A DNA stretch of 31,088 nucleotides from Actinomycetota bacterium (GCA_026392535.1 JAPLBX010000069.1:1-31088); one strand, 5' to 3'; counted from the stretch's first letter, positions 7,782 to 16,023 are shown. The notes: generated by a model from the letters alone, not told the origin. Numbers and translations are program-made.

Positions 7782-9592
7782 TATTTGTCCTCATCGATTA
7801 CTTCACCTTCAACAATGTCTTCATCTTCTGAAGATTGTTCCTGAGGTTCGGCAGATGTGTTCGCGTACATTGCAGCTCCAACTTGTTGTGACAGAGTTGC
7901 AACGCGTTCGCTAGCAGATTTGATTGGTTCAATCTCTGTACCAGCAAGTGCAGACTTCAAGTCAGCTAATGCACTTTCTAGATCAGTTTTTTGTTCAGCC
8001 GAGATCTTTTCTTCGTTTTCCTTGACGAATTTCTCAGTTTGGTAAACCAAACTTTCACCTAGGTTGCGAGTTTCTGCTTCTTCTTTACGTTGAGCATCTT
8101 CAGAAGCGTGAGATTCAGCATCTTTCATCATGCGATCGATTTCTTCTTTAGAAAGACCCGATCCGCCAGTGATGGTGATTGATTGAACTGTTCCGGTTCC
8201 TAAGTCTTTAGCACTTACATGCACGATGCCGTTGGCATCAATGTCGAAGGTGACCTCAACTTGCGGCACTCCGCGTGGAGCTGGTGGAAGTCCAACAAGT
8301 TCGAAAGTTCCGAGCTTCTTGTTGTACTGAGTCATTTCACGTTCACCTTGGTAAACCTGAATGCTTACAGATGGCTGGTTGTCATCAGCAGTGGTGAAGA
8401 TCTGTGAACGCTTTGTTGGAATTGTGGTGTTGCGTTCGATGATTTTCGCCATGATGCCACCCTTGGTTTCGATACCAAGTGTCAAAGGTGTTACGTCTAG
8501 CAACAAAACATCTTTAACTTCGCCCTTAAGCACACCAGCCTGTAGTGCTGCACCAACGGCAACAACTTCATCTGGGTTAACGCCCTTATTAGGTTCGCGA
8601 CCGCCTGTTAGCTTCTTAACAAGTTCAACAATCATTGGCATACGGGTCGAACCGCCGACCATAACAATGTGATCAATCTTGTCGACTGAAACACCAGCAT
8701 CCTTGATTACTTGCTCAAATGGCTTACGAGCGCGATCAACTAAATCAGCAGTCAACTGTTCAAATTGGGCGCGAGTAAGCGTCTCATCCAAGTGAAGTGG
8801 TCCATCTGCAGATGCAGTGATGTATGGGAGGTTGATTGATGTTTGCATTGATTGTGAAAGTTCAATCTTTGCCTTTTCAGCAGATTCCTGCAAACGTTGC
8901 ATTGCCATTTTGTCTTTCGACAAATCAACATTGGTTGCGTTCTTAAATTGTGCAACTAGGTGATTGATGATCTTTGAATCCCAGTCGTCACCACCAAGGT
9001 GGTTATCACCATTGGTTGCTTTAACTTCAACAACACCGTCACCGATGTCTAGAAGTGAAACGTCAAAAGTTCCACCACCTAAGTCGAATACCAAAATTGT
9101 TTGTTCATGGTTTGCTTTATCCAAACCATATGCAAGTGCTGCTGCGGTTGGTTCGTTAATGATTCGCAATACATTCAAGCCAGCAATTTCGCCAGCTTCT
9201 TTTGTTGCTTGACGTTGCGCGTCATCAAAGTAAGCCGGAACAGTGATTACTGCGTCGGTGATGGTTTCACCTAAGTAGGCCTCGGCATCACGCTTTAGCT
9301 TCATCAATGTTCGGGCACTGATTTCCTGGGCGCGATATTTCTTTCCATCAATATCAACATTCCAGTTGGTACCCATATGACGCTTTACCGAACGAATTGT
9401 TCGATCAGTATTTGTTACTGCTTGTCGCTTTGCGACTTCACCAACCAAGACTTCGCCATTTTTAGCGAAGGCCACGATTGATGGAGTAGTTCGAGCACCT
9501 TCAGCGTTGGCGATAACTGTTGGTTCGCCACCTTCTAGTACGCAAACCACTGAGTTTGTGGTTCCTAGGTCGATTCCGACTGCACGGGCCAT
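7781..9592 (-). CDS. dnaK: Chaperone protein DnaK (Hsp70)
   Basis: Hsp70 chaperone that refolds proteins using ATP; in actinobacteria it also acts as co-repressor with HspR. The product has 603 residues. Visible motifs are GIDLGTTNS at residues 5-13, VFDLGGGTFDVS near 165, VGGSTRMP near 310, the linker region VLLLDVTPLTLGIE near 365, and an acidic C-terminal tail ending in DIVEGEVIDEDK. ATG at 9592 is preferred to TTG at 9604 because GGAGGAAAAC immediately precedes it and the mature family N-terminus is MARAVGIDLG. It heads the operon dnaK-grpE-dnaJ-hspR-SDR. The 153-base upstream region holds a HAIR-like palindrome. Confidence 0.97.
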   Translation of the reverse strand: MARAVGIDLGTTNSVVCVLEGGEPTVIANAEGARTTPSIVAFAKNGEVLVGEVAKRQAVTNTDRTIRSVKRHMGTNWNVDIDGKKYRAQEISARTLMKLKRDAEAYLGETITDAVITVPAYFDDAQRQATKEAGEIAGLNVLRIINEPTAAALAYGLDKANHEQTILVFDLGGGTFDVSLLDIGDGVVEVKATNGDNHLGGDDWDSKIINHLVAQFKNATNVDLSKDKMAMQRLQESAEKAKIELSQSMQTSINLPYITASADGPLHLDETLTRAQFEQLTADLVDRARKPFEQVIKDAGVSVDKIDHIVMVGGSTRMPMIVELVKKLTGGREPNKGVNPDEVVAVGAALQAGVLKGEVKDVLLLDVTPLTLGIETKGGIMAKIIERNTTIPTKRSQIFTTADDNQPSVSIQVYQGEREMTQYNKKLGTFELVGLPPAPRGVPQVEVTFDIDANGIVHVSAKDLGTGTVQSITITGGSGLSKEEIDRMMKDAESHASEDAQRKEEAETRNLGESLVYQTEKFVKENEEKISAEQKTDLESALADLKSALAGTEIEPIKSASERVATLSQQVGAAMYANTSAEPQEQSSEDEDIVEGEVIDEDK

Positions 9593-9668
9593 GTTTTCCT
9601 CCAATATAGATGAGTTATGAGCCGATGGTACGACTTAATCCTGAATCTGTCATATCGAGCATCACCCA

Positions 9669-9691
9669 ATGTGAGCCCCATAGGCTCACAT
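9669..9691. promoter_or_regulatory. HAIR-like operator, probable HspR binding site
   Basis: A perfect 9-base inverted repeat, ATGTGAGCC and GGCTCACAT, with a 5-base spacer. The known HspR site is CTTGAGT-N7-ACTCAAG, that is TGAG-N9-CTCA. Here TGAG and CTCA are also separated by nine bases, so core and spacing match while the outer bases differ. It lies 77 bases upstream of dnaK and 55 upstream of the GNAT gene, between divergent genes. Binding by the HspR encoded at 5727-6083 is inference. Confidence 0.65.
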
Positions 9692-9732
9692 CTTGCTCAT
9701 TTGTATTGGCAACCCTCAATGGGATGCCCCTT

Positions 9733-9738
9733 TAGGCT
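9733..9738 (+). promoter_or_regulatory. -10 hexamer TAGGCT, leaderless GNAT gene
   Basis: TAGGCT is followed by seven bases (TGGATTT) and the ATG at 9746. The spacing is one base longer than at most other loci in the window. Confidence 0.5.
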
Positions 9739-9745
9739 TGGATTT

Positions 9746-10183
9746 ATGGAAATTCGCACGGCCACAGCTCAGGATGCTCTGGCCATTGCTCAGATCTCCC
9801 GAGCTGCTAGAGCCCAGGCCATGCCTTATCTACCTCATCTTCACACCCCGGCCGAGGATCTAGCTTTCTTCACCTCTGAGGTGAGTTCATCTGACTGCCA
9901 GGTGGCAGTCGTTGGCGGACAGGTTGTGGGGTTCGGTTGCGTAAGAGACGGTTGGCTCAACCATCTTTATGTCTCTCCCAAGTTCCAAGGGCAAGGCATC
10001 GGCTCTGCCCTACTGGCTCAATTTGAGGATTCAATCGAACAGTTCTGGGTGTTTCAAAAGAACACCCGCGCCCGCAGCTTTTATGAAGGTCACGGATTTG
10101 TTGAAGTTGAACTAACCGCTGGTTCGTCAAATGAAGAGCGCGAACCTGATGTTCGATTTGTTCCGCAAGGGTCAGGTTTGTAG
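9746..10183 (+). CDS. GNAT family N-acetyltransferase
   Basis: A 145-residue acetyltransferase of the GNAT superfamily, which transfers acetyl from acetyl-CoA to an amine. The acetyl-CoA binding motif is clear in LYVSPKFQGQGIGSALL near residues 75-91, and the C-terminal NTRARSFYEGHGF pattern follows near 110-122. The acceptor is unknown. The open frame extends upstream to 9617, but I set the start at ATG 9746 because it gives the family N-terminus (MEIRTATAQDA) and follows TAGGCT. The upstream part would also run through the HAIR palindrome. The first half uses CAG, CTG, CTC, GAG and GCC more freely than its neighbours, which may indicate recent acquisition. Confidence 0.85.
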   Translation: MEIRTATAQDALAIAQISRAARAQAMPYLPHLHTPAEDLAFFTSEVSSSDCQVAVVGGQVVGFGCVRDGWLNHLYVSPKFQGQGIGSALLAQFEDSIEQFWVFQKNTRARSFYEGHGFVEVELTAGSSNEEREPDVRFVPQGSGL

Positions 10184-10218
10184 CCCAAAATTCCACCAAA
10201 CAATTTTTCGGGGGATAA

Positions 10219-10452
10219 ATGGGAAAGCTCATTGGGATTCAATCTGAATCTGGACCTGCAAACAAACTGGTGTACGAAGGTGTTGACGAATCTCAAAGGT
10301 GTTTCATCGACTGCGAATGTGGTGCACGAATTGAAATGATTTGCATTTGTGGTGCCCAGATTGAAATCGAATCTTTTCGCCACTCCTGGTCCATCATCGA
10401 GACCAGAGTTAGATGGGAAAGGCATCTCGAAGATGCCCATAAACCTGCATGA
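10219..10452 (+). CDS. Small protein with duplicated C-x-C-G-A-x-I-E unit
   Basis: I do not recognise this 77-residue protein. It has no signal peptide. Its centre holds two copies of a ten-residue unit, CECGARIEMI and CICGAQIEIE (residues about 32-51). Each has a C-x-C-G core, and a further cysteine (C28) lies just upstream. Five cysteines in about 15 residues suggest a small metal-binding knuckle, although no classical zinc-ribbon spacing is complete. The C-terminus has H and W residues (WERHLEDAHKPA). Translation is well supported by GGGGGAT seven bases before the ATG. It lies between the GNAT gene and the HAD gene. Confidence 0.65.
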   Translation: MGKLIGIQSESGPANKLVYEGVDESQRCFIDCECGARIEMICICGAQIEIESFRHSWSIIETRVRWERHLEDAHKPA

Positions 10453-10467
10453 ATTGGAATTCGCTTC

Positions 10468-10473
10468 TAGTCT
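10468..10473 (+). promoter_or_regulatory. -10 hexamer TAGTCT, leaderless HAD gene
   Basis: TAGTCT is followed by TGCCCC (six bases) and the ATG at 10480, with no ribosome site. Confidence 0.55.
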
Positions 10474-10479
10474 TGCCCC

Positions 10480-11268
10480 ATGGCAACTGCAGCGTTTTTC
10501 GACTTAGACAAGACCATTCTTGGTACTTCGTCGACGCTAGCTTTCACCCGACCACTTTATGAACAAGGTTTGATAAAACGAGCTGATGTTGTGCAAAGCG
10601 CATATCGCCAATTTATCTTCACTATTGCTGGTGCCGACCATGATCAAACTGAAAGTATGCGGCAATACCTTTCAACATTGGTTGCTGGTTGGGATGTAAA
10701 AACTCTTCATAAAATTGTCAACGATTCTCTTTCTGAGCAAATTACACCTACTGTGCATGCTGAAGCACTTGAACTAATTTCATTTCACAAAGCACAAGGT
10801 CATACAGTTGTAATTGTTTCGGCATCTGGTTCGGAAATTGTTGAACCTGTGGCGCAACTACTTGGCGCTGATTTCACAATCGCAACCGAACTAGAAGTTT
10901 TTAACGGAAAGTACACCGGCCAAATTAGTTTCTACGCATATGGTCAAAACAAAGCTAGTGCAATAACAGATTTTGCCCAAGACCGTGGTTATGAGCTTTC
11001 CGATTGCTTTGCTTACAGCGATTCCATAACCGATTTACCAATGCTCGAAGTTGTTGGCCACCCAACAGCAGTGAACCCAGATACGGAATTGAAAGATGTT
11101 GCGATAGACCGTAGTTGGCCAATTTTGCGATTTGAAAAACCAGCTGCTTTGAAAAAACCAATCATCGACCACCCTGAGCAACAAAAAGCATTGTTGGCCA
11201 TTGGCATTGTTGCAATCTTTATGACCTGGATGGTTAAACGCCGGCGCGCGAAACGAGCAACATTATGA
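10480..11268 (+). CDS. HAD-IB family hydrolase with C-terminal membrane anchor
   Basis: A haloacid-dehalogenase-type phosphatase of 262 residues related to the SerB-like HAD-IB group. Motif I FFDLDKTIL (residues 6-14) carries the nucleophile and acid aspartates. Motif II VIVSASGSE is near residue 110, and motif IV FAYSDSITDLPML near 181-193. The C-terminus has a hydrophobic helix (LLAIGIVAIFMTWMV) followed by RRRAKR, so the enzyme is probably tethered to the inner face of the membrane. The physiological phosphate ester is unknown. Its stop overlaps the start of the LytTR regulator (ATGA), so the two are translationally coupled. Confidence 0.88.
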   Translation: MATAAFFDLDKTILGTSSTLAFTRPLYEQGLIKRADVVQSAYRQFIFTIAGADHDQTESMRQYLSTLVAGWDVKTLHKIVNDSLSEQITPTVHAEALELISFHKAQGHTVVIVSASGSEIVEPVAQLLGADFTIATELEVFNGKYTGQISFYAYGQNKASAITDFAQDRGYELSDCFAYSDSITDLPMLEVVGHPTAVNPDTELKDVAIDRSWPILRFEKPAALKKPIIDHPEQQKALLAIGIVAIFMTWMVKRRRAKRATL

Positions 11269-11960
11269 GTTTGCGTTGTATGGCCTTGGACTCTGAGAAA
11301 TCAGTGTTAGCTGAACTTTCATATCTCCTTGACCACGATCCGAGGGTTGGACAAGTAATTGCAATCACAGATGTTCAACAAGCATCTGCTGCTTTGAAGC
11401 AAGAGGAAATTGATGCCGTGTTTGTGTGTTTGGCCCACCACACAGTTGAGCAGGTAATTCAGTTGCTTACTCCGTATGCCGGTCACACAAAATTTGTTGC
11501 ACTATCTCGGCGACCAGAAGATGCAATGAATGCTTTTGAGTTTGGCGCAATTGATTACATTCTCAAACCCCTAACCAAGTCCAACATTGAACGCGCCACA
11601 ACACGTTTAGAAAACCATTTTGTGCCAGTAACTAACACTGCGAATGGTCGAATTAAAGTCGAACAAGGTGGGAACTCCTACTTTTTGCAAAGTAGTGAAG
11701 TTTTTTACATTCAAGCAAATGGTGACTTCTCAATCGTTACAACAGCGCGCGGAGAGTTTGTTGCAAAAAGTTCTTTGACCAAACTTTCTGATTTATTGGC
11801 CGAGGCTGGGTTCGAAAGAGTCCACCGCCAATGGCTAGTGCAGTTAACCCACGTTGATGCTGTGACGAACGATTGTGGATGTATAAACCTTCAAGTTGGC
11901 GGCAAACTCATCCCAGTTTCTAGACGCTGTGCGCGAAATGTCCGTCAAAAATTGATTTAA
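11265..11960 (+). CDS. LytTR-type regulator with degenerate receiver domain
   Basis: The 231-residue protein has a receiver-like domain (about 1-110) followed by a LytTR DNA-binding domain (about 129-231, with the core VFYIQANGDFSIVTT and RVHRQWLVQL). The receiver lacks the phospho-acceptor aspartate. Where LytTR regulators have VFLDI, this protein reads VFVCLAHH, with cysteine 55 in its place. It keeps the early acidic pair (LDSE) and the lysine of ILKP (K101). It is therefore probably not controlled by ordinary phosphorylation. No histidine kinase is nearby. It overlaps the HAD gene by four bases and is followed by acs after 78 bases. Regulators of this type sit near acs in other actinobacteria, as I recall, so acs is a plausible target. 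Confidence 0.87.
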   Translation: MSLRCMALDSEKSVLAELSYLLDHDPRVGQVIAITDVQQASAALKQEEIDAVFVCLAHHTVEQVIQLLTPYAGHTKFVALSRRPEDAMNAFEFGAIDYILKPLTKSNIERATTRLENHFVPVTNTANGRIKVEQGGNSYFLQSSEVFYIQANGDFSIVTTARGEFVAKSSLTKLSDLLAEAGFERVHRQWLVQLTHVDAVTNDCGCINLQVGGKLIPVSRRCARNVRQKLI

Positions 11961-12038
11961 CTTTGTAAATACTCTAGATGCGAGCGGGGCTTGACCCTTA
12001 TTCTTTGCGCCGAACAATGCCCAAGACAAGGAAACCTC

Positions 12039-13991
12039 GTGAGCGACGAAACACTTTCAAACCTACTTCATGAAAATCGTACCTTCGAACCCCCAGCTAC
12101 TTTGGCGAAAAATGCAAATGCGCAGCCAGATATGTATGAAGATGCCAAAAAGGATCGGCTTGGGTTTTGGGATAAGCAGGCCGACCGCCTCACCTGGGAC
12201 ACCCGTTGGACTCAAACATTAGATTGGTCAAAAGCTCCTTTCGCAAAGTGGTTTGTTGGTGGCAAATTGAATGTTGCCTATAACTGTGTTGACCGCCATG
12301 TTGAAAACGGCCTTGGCAGCCGCGTCGCATTCCACTTTGAAGGCGAGCCTGGAGACACCCAAACCATTACTTACGCACAATTACAAGACCGGGTAAAGAA
12401 AGCAGCGAATGCACTCATCTCATTGAATGTTGGCAAAGGAGATCGCGTTGCGATTTACATGCCGATGATTCCTGAAGCTGTTGTGGCAATGTTGGCATGT
12501 GCCCGAGTTGGCGCTATTCACTCTGTTGTGTTTGGTGGGTTTTCAGCAGAAGCACTCCGTTCCCGCATTGATGATGCGCAGGCAAAACTTGTTATTACCG
12601 CAGACGGCCAAAATCGCCGTGGAAGCGCTATGCCGCTAAAGCCTGCAGTAGACGAAGCAGTTGCGCAAACACCAAGTGTCGAAAAAGTTTTGGTTGTGAA
12701 ACGAACTGGTGGTGAGGTTTCTTGGGGTGATAAAGATGTGTGGTGGCATGAACTTGTTGACGGTCAATCAACATCTCACAAACCAGAAGCTTTCGATGCA
12801 GAACAACCACTATTTATTCTTTACACATCTGGTACCACTGGACAACCAAAAGGTATTTTGCATACAAGCGGTGGTTATCTAACACAAGCAGCTTTCACAC
12901 ACTTCAATGTGTTTGATCTAAAACCAGAAAATGACATTTACTGGTGCACAGCAGATATTGGTTGGGTAACTGGGCACTCATACATTGTTTATGGGCCACT
13001 TGCTAATGGTGCAACTCAAGTAATTTACGAAGGAACGCCAGATACTCCACATAAGGGAAGATTTTGGGAGATCATTGAAAAGTATGGTGTAACAATTTTC
13101 TACACTGCACCAACCGCAATTCGTACTTTTATGAAATGGGGCAAAGAGTTCCCAGATAAACACAATCTAAAGACACTTCGAGTTCTAGGTTCGGTTGGCG
13201 AACCGATTAATCCTGAAGCTTGGATGTGGTACCGCGAAGTTATTGGTGGAAACAACTGCCCAATCGTTGACACTTGGTGGCAGACCGAAACCGGCGCAAT
13301 CATGATCTCACCACTACCTGGTGTAACGGCTTGTAAACCAGGTTCAGCAATGAGACCACTTCCAGGTATTGGCGCAGAGATTTTTGACGAAGAAGCAAAT
13401 GCAGTTGGAAATGGGCACGGTGGTTATTTAGTTCTAACCGAACCTTGGCCAGCAATGTTGCGCGGCATTTGGGGCGACGAAGAAAGATTTAGAGAAACCT
13501 ATTGGTCACGTTTCGCCGGCAAATACTTTGCTGGCGATGGCGCAAAGTGGGATGAAGACGGAGCAATCTGGTTGCTTGGCCGAGTTGATGACGTAATGAA
13601 TATTTCTGGCCATCGAATCTCAACTACTGAAGTTGAATCAGCCTTGGTTTCACATCCTGCAATTGCCGAAGCTGCTGTGGTTGGCGCTAGTGATGAAACT
13701 ACTGGTCAAGGAATTGTTGCTTTCGTAATTTTGCGAAGTGGTAGTGAAGATGGTGAAGGACTTGTGAAACAACTTCGCGATCACGTAGCCAAAGAAATTG
13801 GACCAATTGCCAAGCCTCGCCAAATCATGGTCGTGCCCGAACTTCCAAAGACTCGTTCTGGAAAAATCATGCGCCGTTTGCTCAGAGATGTTGCTGAAAA
13901 CCGTTCAATGGGTGACGCCACAACTTTGGCTGACCCGACTGTCATGAACCTAATTTCGCAGGGTCTTGCAAGTGGCAAGAGCGAAGATTAG
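12039..13991 (+). CDS. acs: Acetyl-CoA synthetase
   Basis: Converts acetate, ATP and CoA to acetyl-CoA, AMP and pyrophosphate. The 650-residue length is normal. The AMP-forming signature YTSGTTGQPKG is near residue 263, WWQTETG near 412, and the hinge and CoA-binding region RVDDVMNISGHRISTTEVE near 519-537. The C-terminal TRSGKIMRRLLRDV contains the catalytic lysine that is the usual target of protein acetylation. GTG at 12039 is chosen because AAGGAA precedes it and the family N-terminus begins here; the frame stays open 16 codons further upstream to 11991. A possible -10 TACTCT lies at 11970-11975. The gene lies downstream of the LytTR regulator. Confidence 0.95.
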   Translation: MSDETLSNLLHENRTFEPPATLAKNANAQPDMYEDAKKDRLGFWDKQADRLTWDTRWTQTLDWSKAPFAKWFVGGKLNVAYNCVDRHVENGLGSRVAFHFEGEPGDTQTITYAQLQDRVKKAANALISLNVGKGDRVAIYMPMIPEAVVAMLACARVGAIHSVVFGGFSAEALRSRIDDAQAKLVITADGQNRRGSAMPLKPAVDEAVAQTPSVEKVLVVKRTGGEVSWGDKDVWWHELVDGQSTSHKPEAFDAEQPLFILYTSGTTGQPKGILHTSGGYLTQAAFTHFNVFDLKPENDIYWCTADIGWVTGHSYIVYGPLANGATQVIYEGTPDTPHKGRFWEIIEKYGVTIFYTAPTAIRTFMKWGKEFPDKHNLKTLRVLGSVGEPINPEAWMWYREVIGGNNCPIVDTWWQTETGAIMISPLPGVTACKPGSAMRPLPGIGAEIFDEEANAVGNGHGGYLVLTEPWPAMLRGIWGDEERFRETYWSRFAGKYFAGDGAKWDEDGAIWLLGRVDDVMNISGHRISTTEVESALVSHPAIAEAAVVGASDETTGQGIVAFVILRSGSEDGEGLVKQLRDHVAKEIGPIAKPRQIMVVPELPKTRSGKIMRRLLRDVAENRSMGDATTLADPTVMNLISQGLASGKSED

Positions 13992-14033
13992 AAAAAATCA
14001 GTTTCGGACTAACCTTGCCTTGTAGGAGGCATT

Positions 14034-14468
14034 ATGACCAGCCCAATTGACGACCAGAACGATCAAACGCCAAAGCGCTTTGGCGAACTTGTCGCCCAAT
14101 CAATTGCCGATATTCAAACATTGGTTCGAAATCAGATTGATTTAGCTGTAGCGGAACTAAAAGAGTCCGGTCGACGTGCACTTCGCTCTTCCATCTTTTT
14201 GGTGACCGCACTTGGATTCTTTTCAATATCAGGCTTGCTGCTAGTCATTGCACTTGCTTTCGGTTTGGCGGAATTTGGAATTCCAACCTGGTTGGCATTC
14301 GTCATTGACGCTGGAATCTTTATGTTGATTGCAATTGTCTTGCTCTTCCTTGCTAAAGGAAATGCCAAGAAAGTCAAAGCTCCAACGAAATCGGCTGACA
14401 GCATTGAAAAATCAATCAATAGCATCACTGCAGCTGTGACTCGCACCGATTTGGATCAGAATTCTTGA
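14034..14468 (+). CDS. Phage holin family protein (actinobacterial Holin-X type)
   Basis: This 144-residue membrane protein matches the pattern of the actinobacterial Holin-X/DUF1469 group. An amphipathic N-terminus (KRFGELVAQSIADIQTLVRNQIDLAVAELK, here described by residues 11-40) is followed by two adjacent transmembrane segments (SIFLVTALGFFSISGLLLVI and WLAFVIDAGIFMLIAIVLLFLA) and a charged tail. Despite the family name these are chromosomal and not evidence of a phage; the function is poorly known. The ATG has a near-perfect ribosome site (TAGGAGG). The stop overlaps the likely start of the hydrolase gene, suggesting co-expression. Confidence 0.82.
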   Translation: MTSPIDDQNDQTPKRFGELVAQSIADIQTLVRNQIDLAVAELKESGRRALRSSIFLVTALGFFSISGLLLVIALAFGLAEFGIPTWLAFVIDAGIFMLIAIVLLFLAKGNAKKVKAPTKSADSIEKSINSITAAVTRTDLDQNS

Positions 14469-15403
14469 TACTCCCCGCAACAGACGCAGTAATCCGTGCA
14501 GACGGACCTTGGGAGCATAGAGACATAGCTGCCAACACTGCACGCTTTCATATTGTTGAAGCTGGTGAAGGACCGCTTGTAATTTTGTTACACGGCTTTC
14601 CAATGTTTTGGTGGACATGGCGAAAAATCATTCCGCAATTTAGTGAAAATGGTTTTCGAGTAGTCGCAATGGATTTACGCGGCTATGGTGGAAGTGATCA
14701 CACTCCGCATGGCTATGACCCAATGACTATTGCAGCAGATATTCGCGGATTGATTTATTCCCTCGGTGAAACCAAAGCAATTTTGGTTGGTCACGACTGG
14801 GGTGCAATTAGCGCATGGTCAGTTGCCGCGATCTATCCGGACGTAGTAGCAGGTTTAGTTTCAGTATCTATGCCGCACCCTAAAAGATTGCGCCGCCAAA
14901 TCTTGATGGATACTGTGCAGCGAAATGCGCTTTCATATATTTATGCTTTTCAACTTCCCTTCTACGCAGAATACAAATTGACAAAAAATAACGGCGAGGA
15001 AGTAGAAAAGATTTTGCGCAAGTGGTCTGGTTCAAGTTGGCCCGACCAGCAGACTGCTGCGGTTTACCGCGCGGCACTACTCGGCCAAGCCAGTGCACAC
15101 TGTGCCTTGGAATATCACCGTTGGGCATTGCGTTCTATCCCTAGAAAAGATGGTCGGGTTTATCAATCCAAAATGGAAAACCTAATAAAAGTTCCAGTCT
15201 TACAAATTCATGGTGAACTCGATGGTGCAATAACTCCTCGCACCGCCGAGCGAGACAATGAATTTATCCAAGGACCATACGATTACTACCTAATGCCAAA
15301 CGTTGGACATTTCCCACATGAGGAAAATCCTGATGAATTCGCAAACATAATTTTCGAATGGATTAAAACGGTTCCAGGATGGACTGGGTTAACTCACGAA
15401 TAG
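14465..15403 (+). CDS. Alpha/beta hydrolase, epoxide-hydrolase-like
   Basis: A 312-residue alpha/beta-fold hydrolase. The oxyanion motif HGFPMFWWTW is near residue 43. The nucleophile elbow VGHDWGAISA (near 107-116) has aspartate as nucleophile, as in soluble epoxide hydrolases and haloalkane dehalogenases. The acid lies in HGELDGAI near 255 and the catalytic histidine in NVGHFPHEENP near 280. The actual substrate is unknown. The start is a TTG at 14465 that overlaps the preceding stop codon. It is chosen because the family N-terminus (GPWEHRDIAANTARFH) begins soon after and no in-frame ATG or GTG lies before the conserved fold. It converges on the Nudix gene with a 10-base overlap. Confidence 0.87.
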   Translation: MILPATDAVIRADGPWEHRDIAANTARFHIVEAGEGPLVILLHGFPMFWWTWRKIIPQFSENGFRVVAMDLRGYGGSDHTPHGYDPMTIAADIRGLIYSLGETKAILVGHDWGAISAWSVAAIYPDVVAGLVSVSMPHPKRLRRQILMDTVQRNALSYIYAFQLPFYAEYKLTKNNGEEVEKILRKWSGSSWPDQQTAAVYRAALLGQASAHCALEYHRWALRSIPRKDGRVYQSKMENLIKVPVLQIHGELDGAITPRTAERDNEFIQGPYDYYLMPNVGHFPHEENPDEFANIIFEWIKTVPGWTGLTHE

Positions 15404-16023
15404 CGGGGATCTAAATCCACGATTGCTTTTTTGTCCCATGCACTTTCAAATTCATAAACAGCTAACAATCGATCTAGCAAACCACCGGTGAATCCCCAGA
15501 TGACTAAATCTCGGACATTGAACGCTGGTCCGACGAATCCGGAACTGTGACGGACGTTCACCCGGTTGTCTGGATTAGTAAGTTCGCTAAGCGGAATTCT
15601 TTCCACTCTTTCAACCTCTAAGACATCGTTTGGGAAAACATTATGCGGGGAATGCCAGTGTGCCAACACTGGAGTAACTTGAATCTGACTGACTGGCACG
15701 AATAAGTTTGGCAGGGTTCCCAAAATTCTTACTGTTGTTTCATCTAGTGCTATTTCCTCTTCAGCTTCACGCAAAGCTGTAGCAATTTCATCTGCGTCTG
15801 ACTCTTCCATCATGCCACCTGGAAACGCGACTTGTCCTGGGTGATGTCGTAGGCCAGCCGAACGTTGAATCAATGTTAGGTCAAGCCCGCTGTCTGACTC
15901 GCCAAACAATAGAAGAATTGCGCCTTTGCGCGCTACCAAATCTTTTGGTGGCTGATACTGGCTTAAATCGGAAGCAGAAAGCTGATTTGATTTGCTTACT
16001 ATGTGTTCAATTAGTGAACTCAT
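15394..16023 (-). CDS. Nudix hydrolase, CoA pyrophosphatase type
   Basis: A 209-residue Nudix protein with the UPF0035/NuBI signature LIQRSAGLRHHPGQVAFPGG (near residues 51-70), which marks CoA pyrophosphatases. These cleave CoA to 3',5'-ADP and phosphopantetheine. It runs directly into the Nudix box, whose REAEEEIAL segment has alanine where the consensus has glycine (RE-x-x-EE-x-G); the acidic metal ligands are retained. The start ATG overlaps the nth stop by four bases, so nth and this gene are coupled. This nth-Nudix pairing is common in actinobacteria, in my recollection. It is cytosolic. Confidence 0.9.
   Translation of the reverse strand: MSSLIEHIVSKSNQLSASDLSQYQPPKDLVARKGAILLLFGESDSGLDLTLIQRSAGLRHHPGQVAFPGGMMEESDADEIATALREAEEEIALDETTVRILGTLPNLFVPVSQIQVTPVLAHWHSPHNVFPNDVLEVERVERIPLSELTNPDNRVNVRHSSGFVGPAFNVRDLVIWGFTGGLLDRLLAVYEFESAWDKKAIVDLDPRYS

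Noticed and set aside
9617..9745. Upstream in-frame extension of the GNAT gene
   Set aside because: It passes through the HAIR-like operator and lacks family similarity; the ATG at 9746 fits both promoter and family start.
12018..12074. An 18-codon ATG frame overlapping the acs start
   Set aside because: No ribosome site or conservation evidence; any leader of this length can hold one by chance.
14034..14468. Holin-family gene as sign of a prophage
   Set aside because: The type is a common actinobacterial chromosomal protein and no phage genes, integrase or att repeats are nearby.
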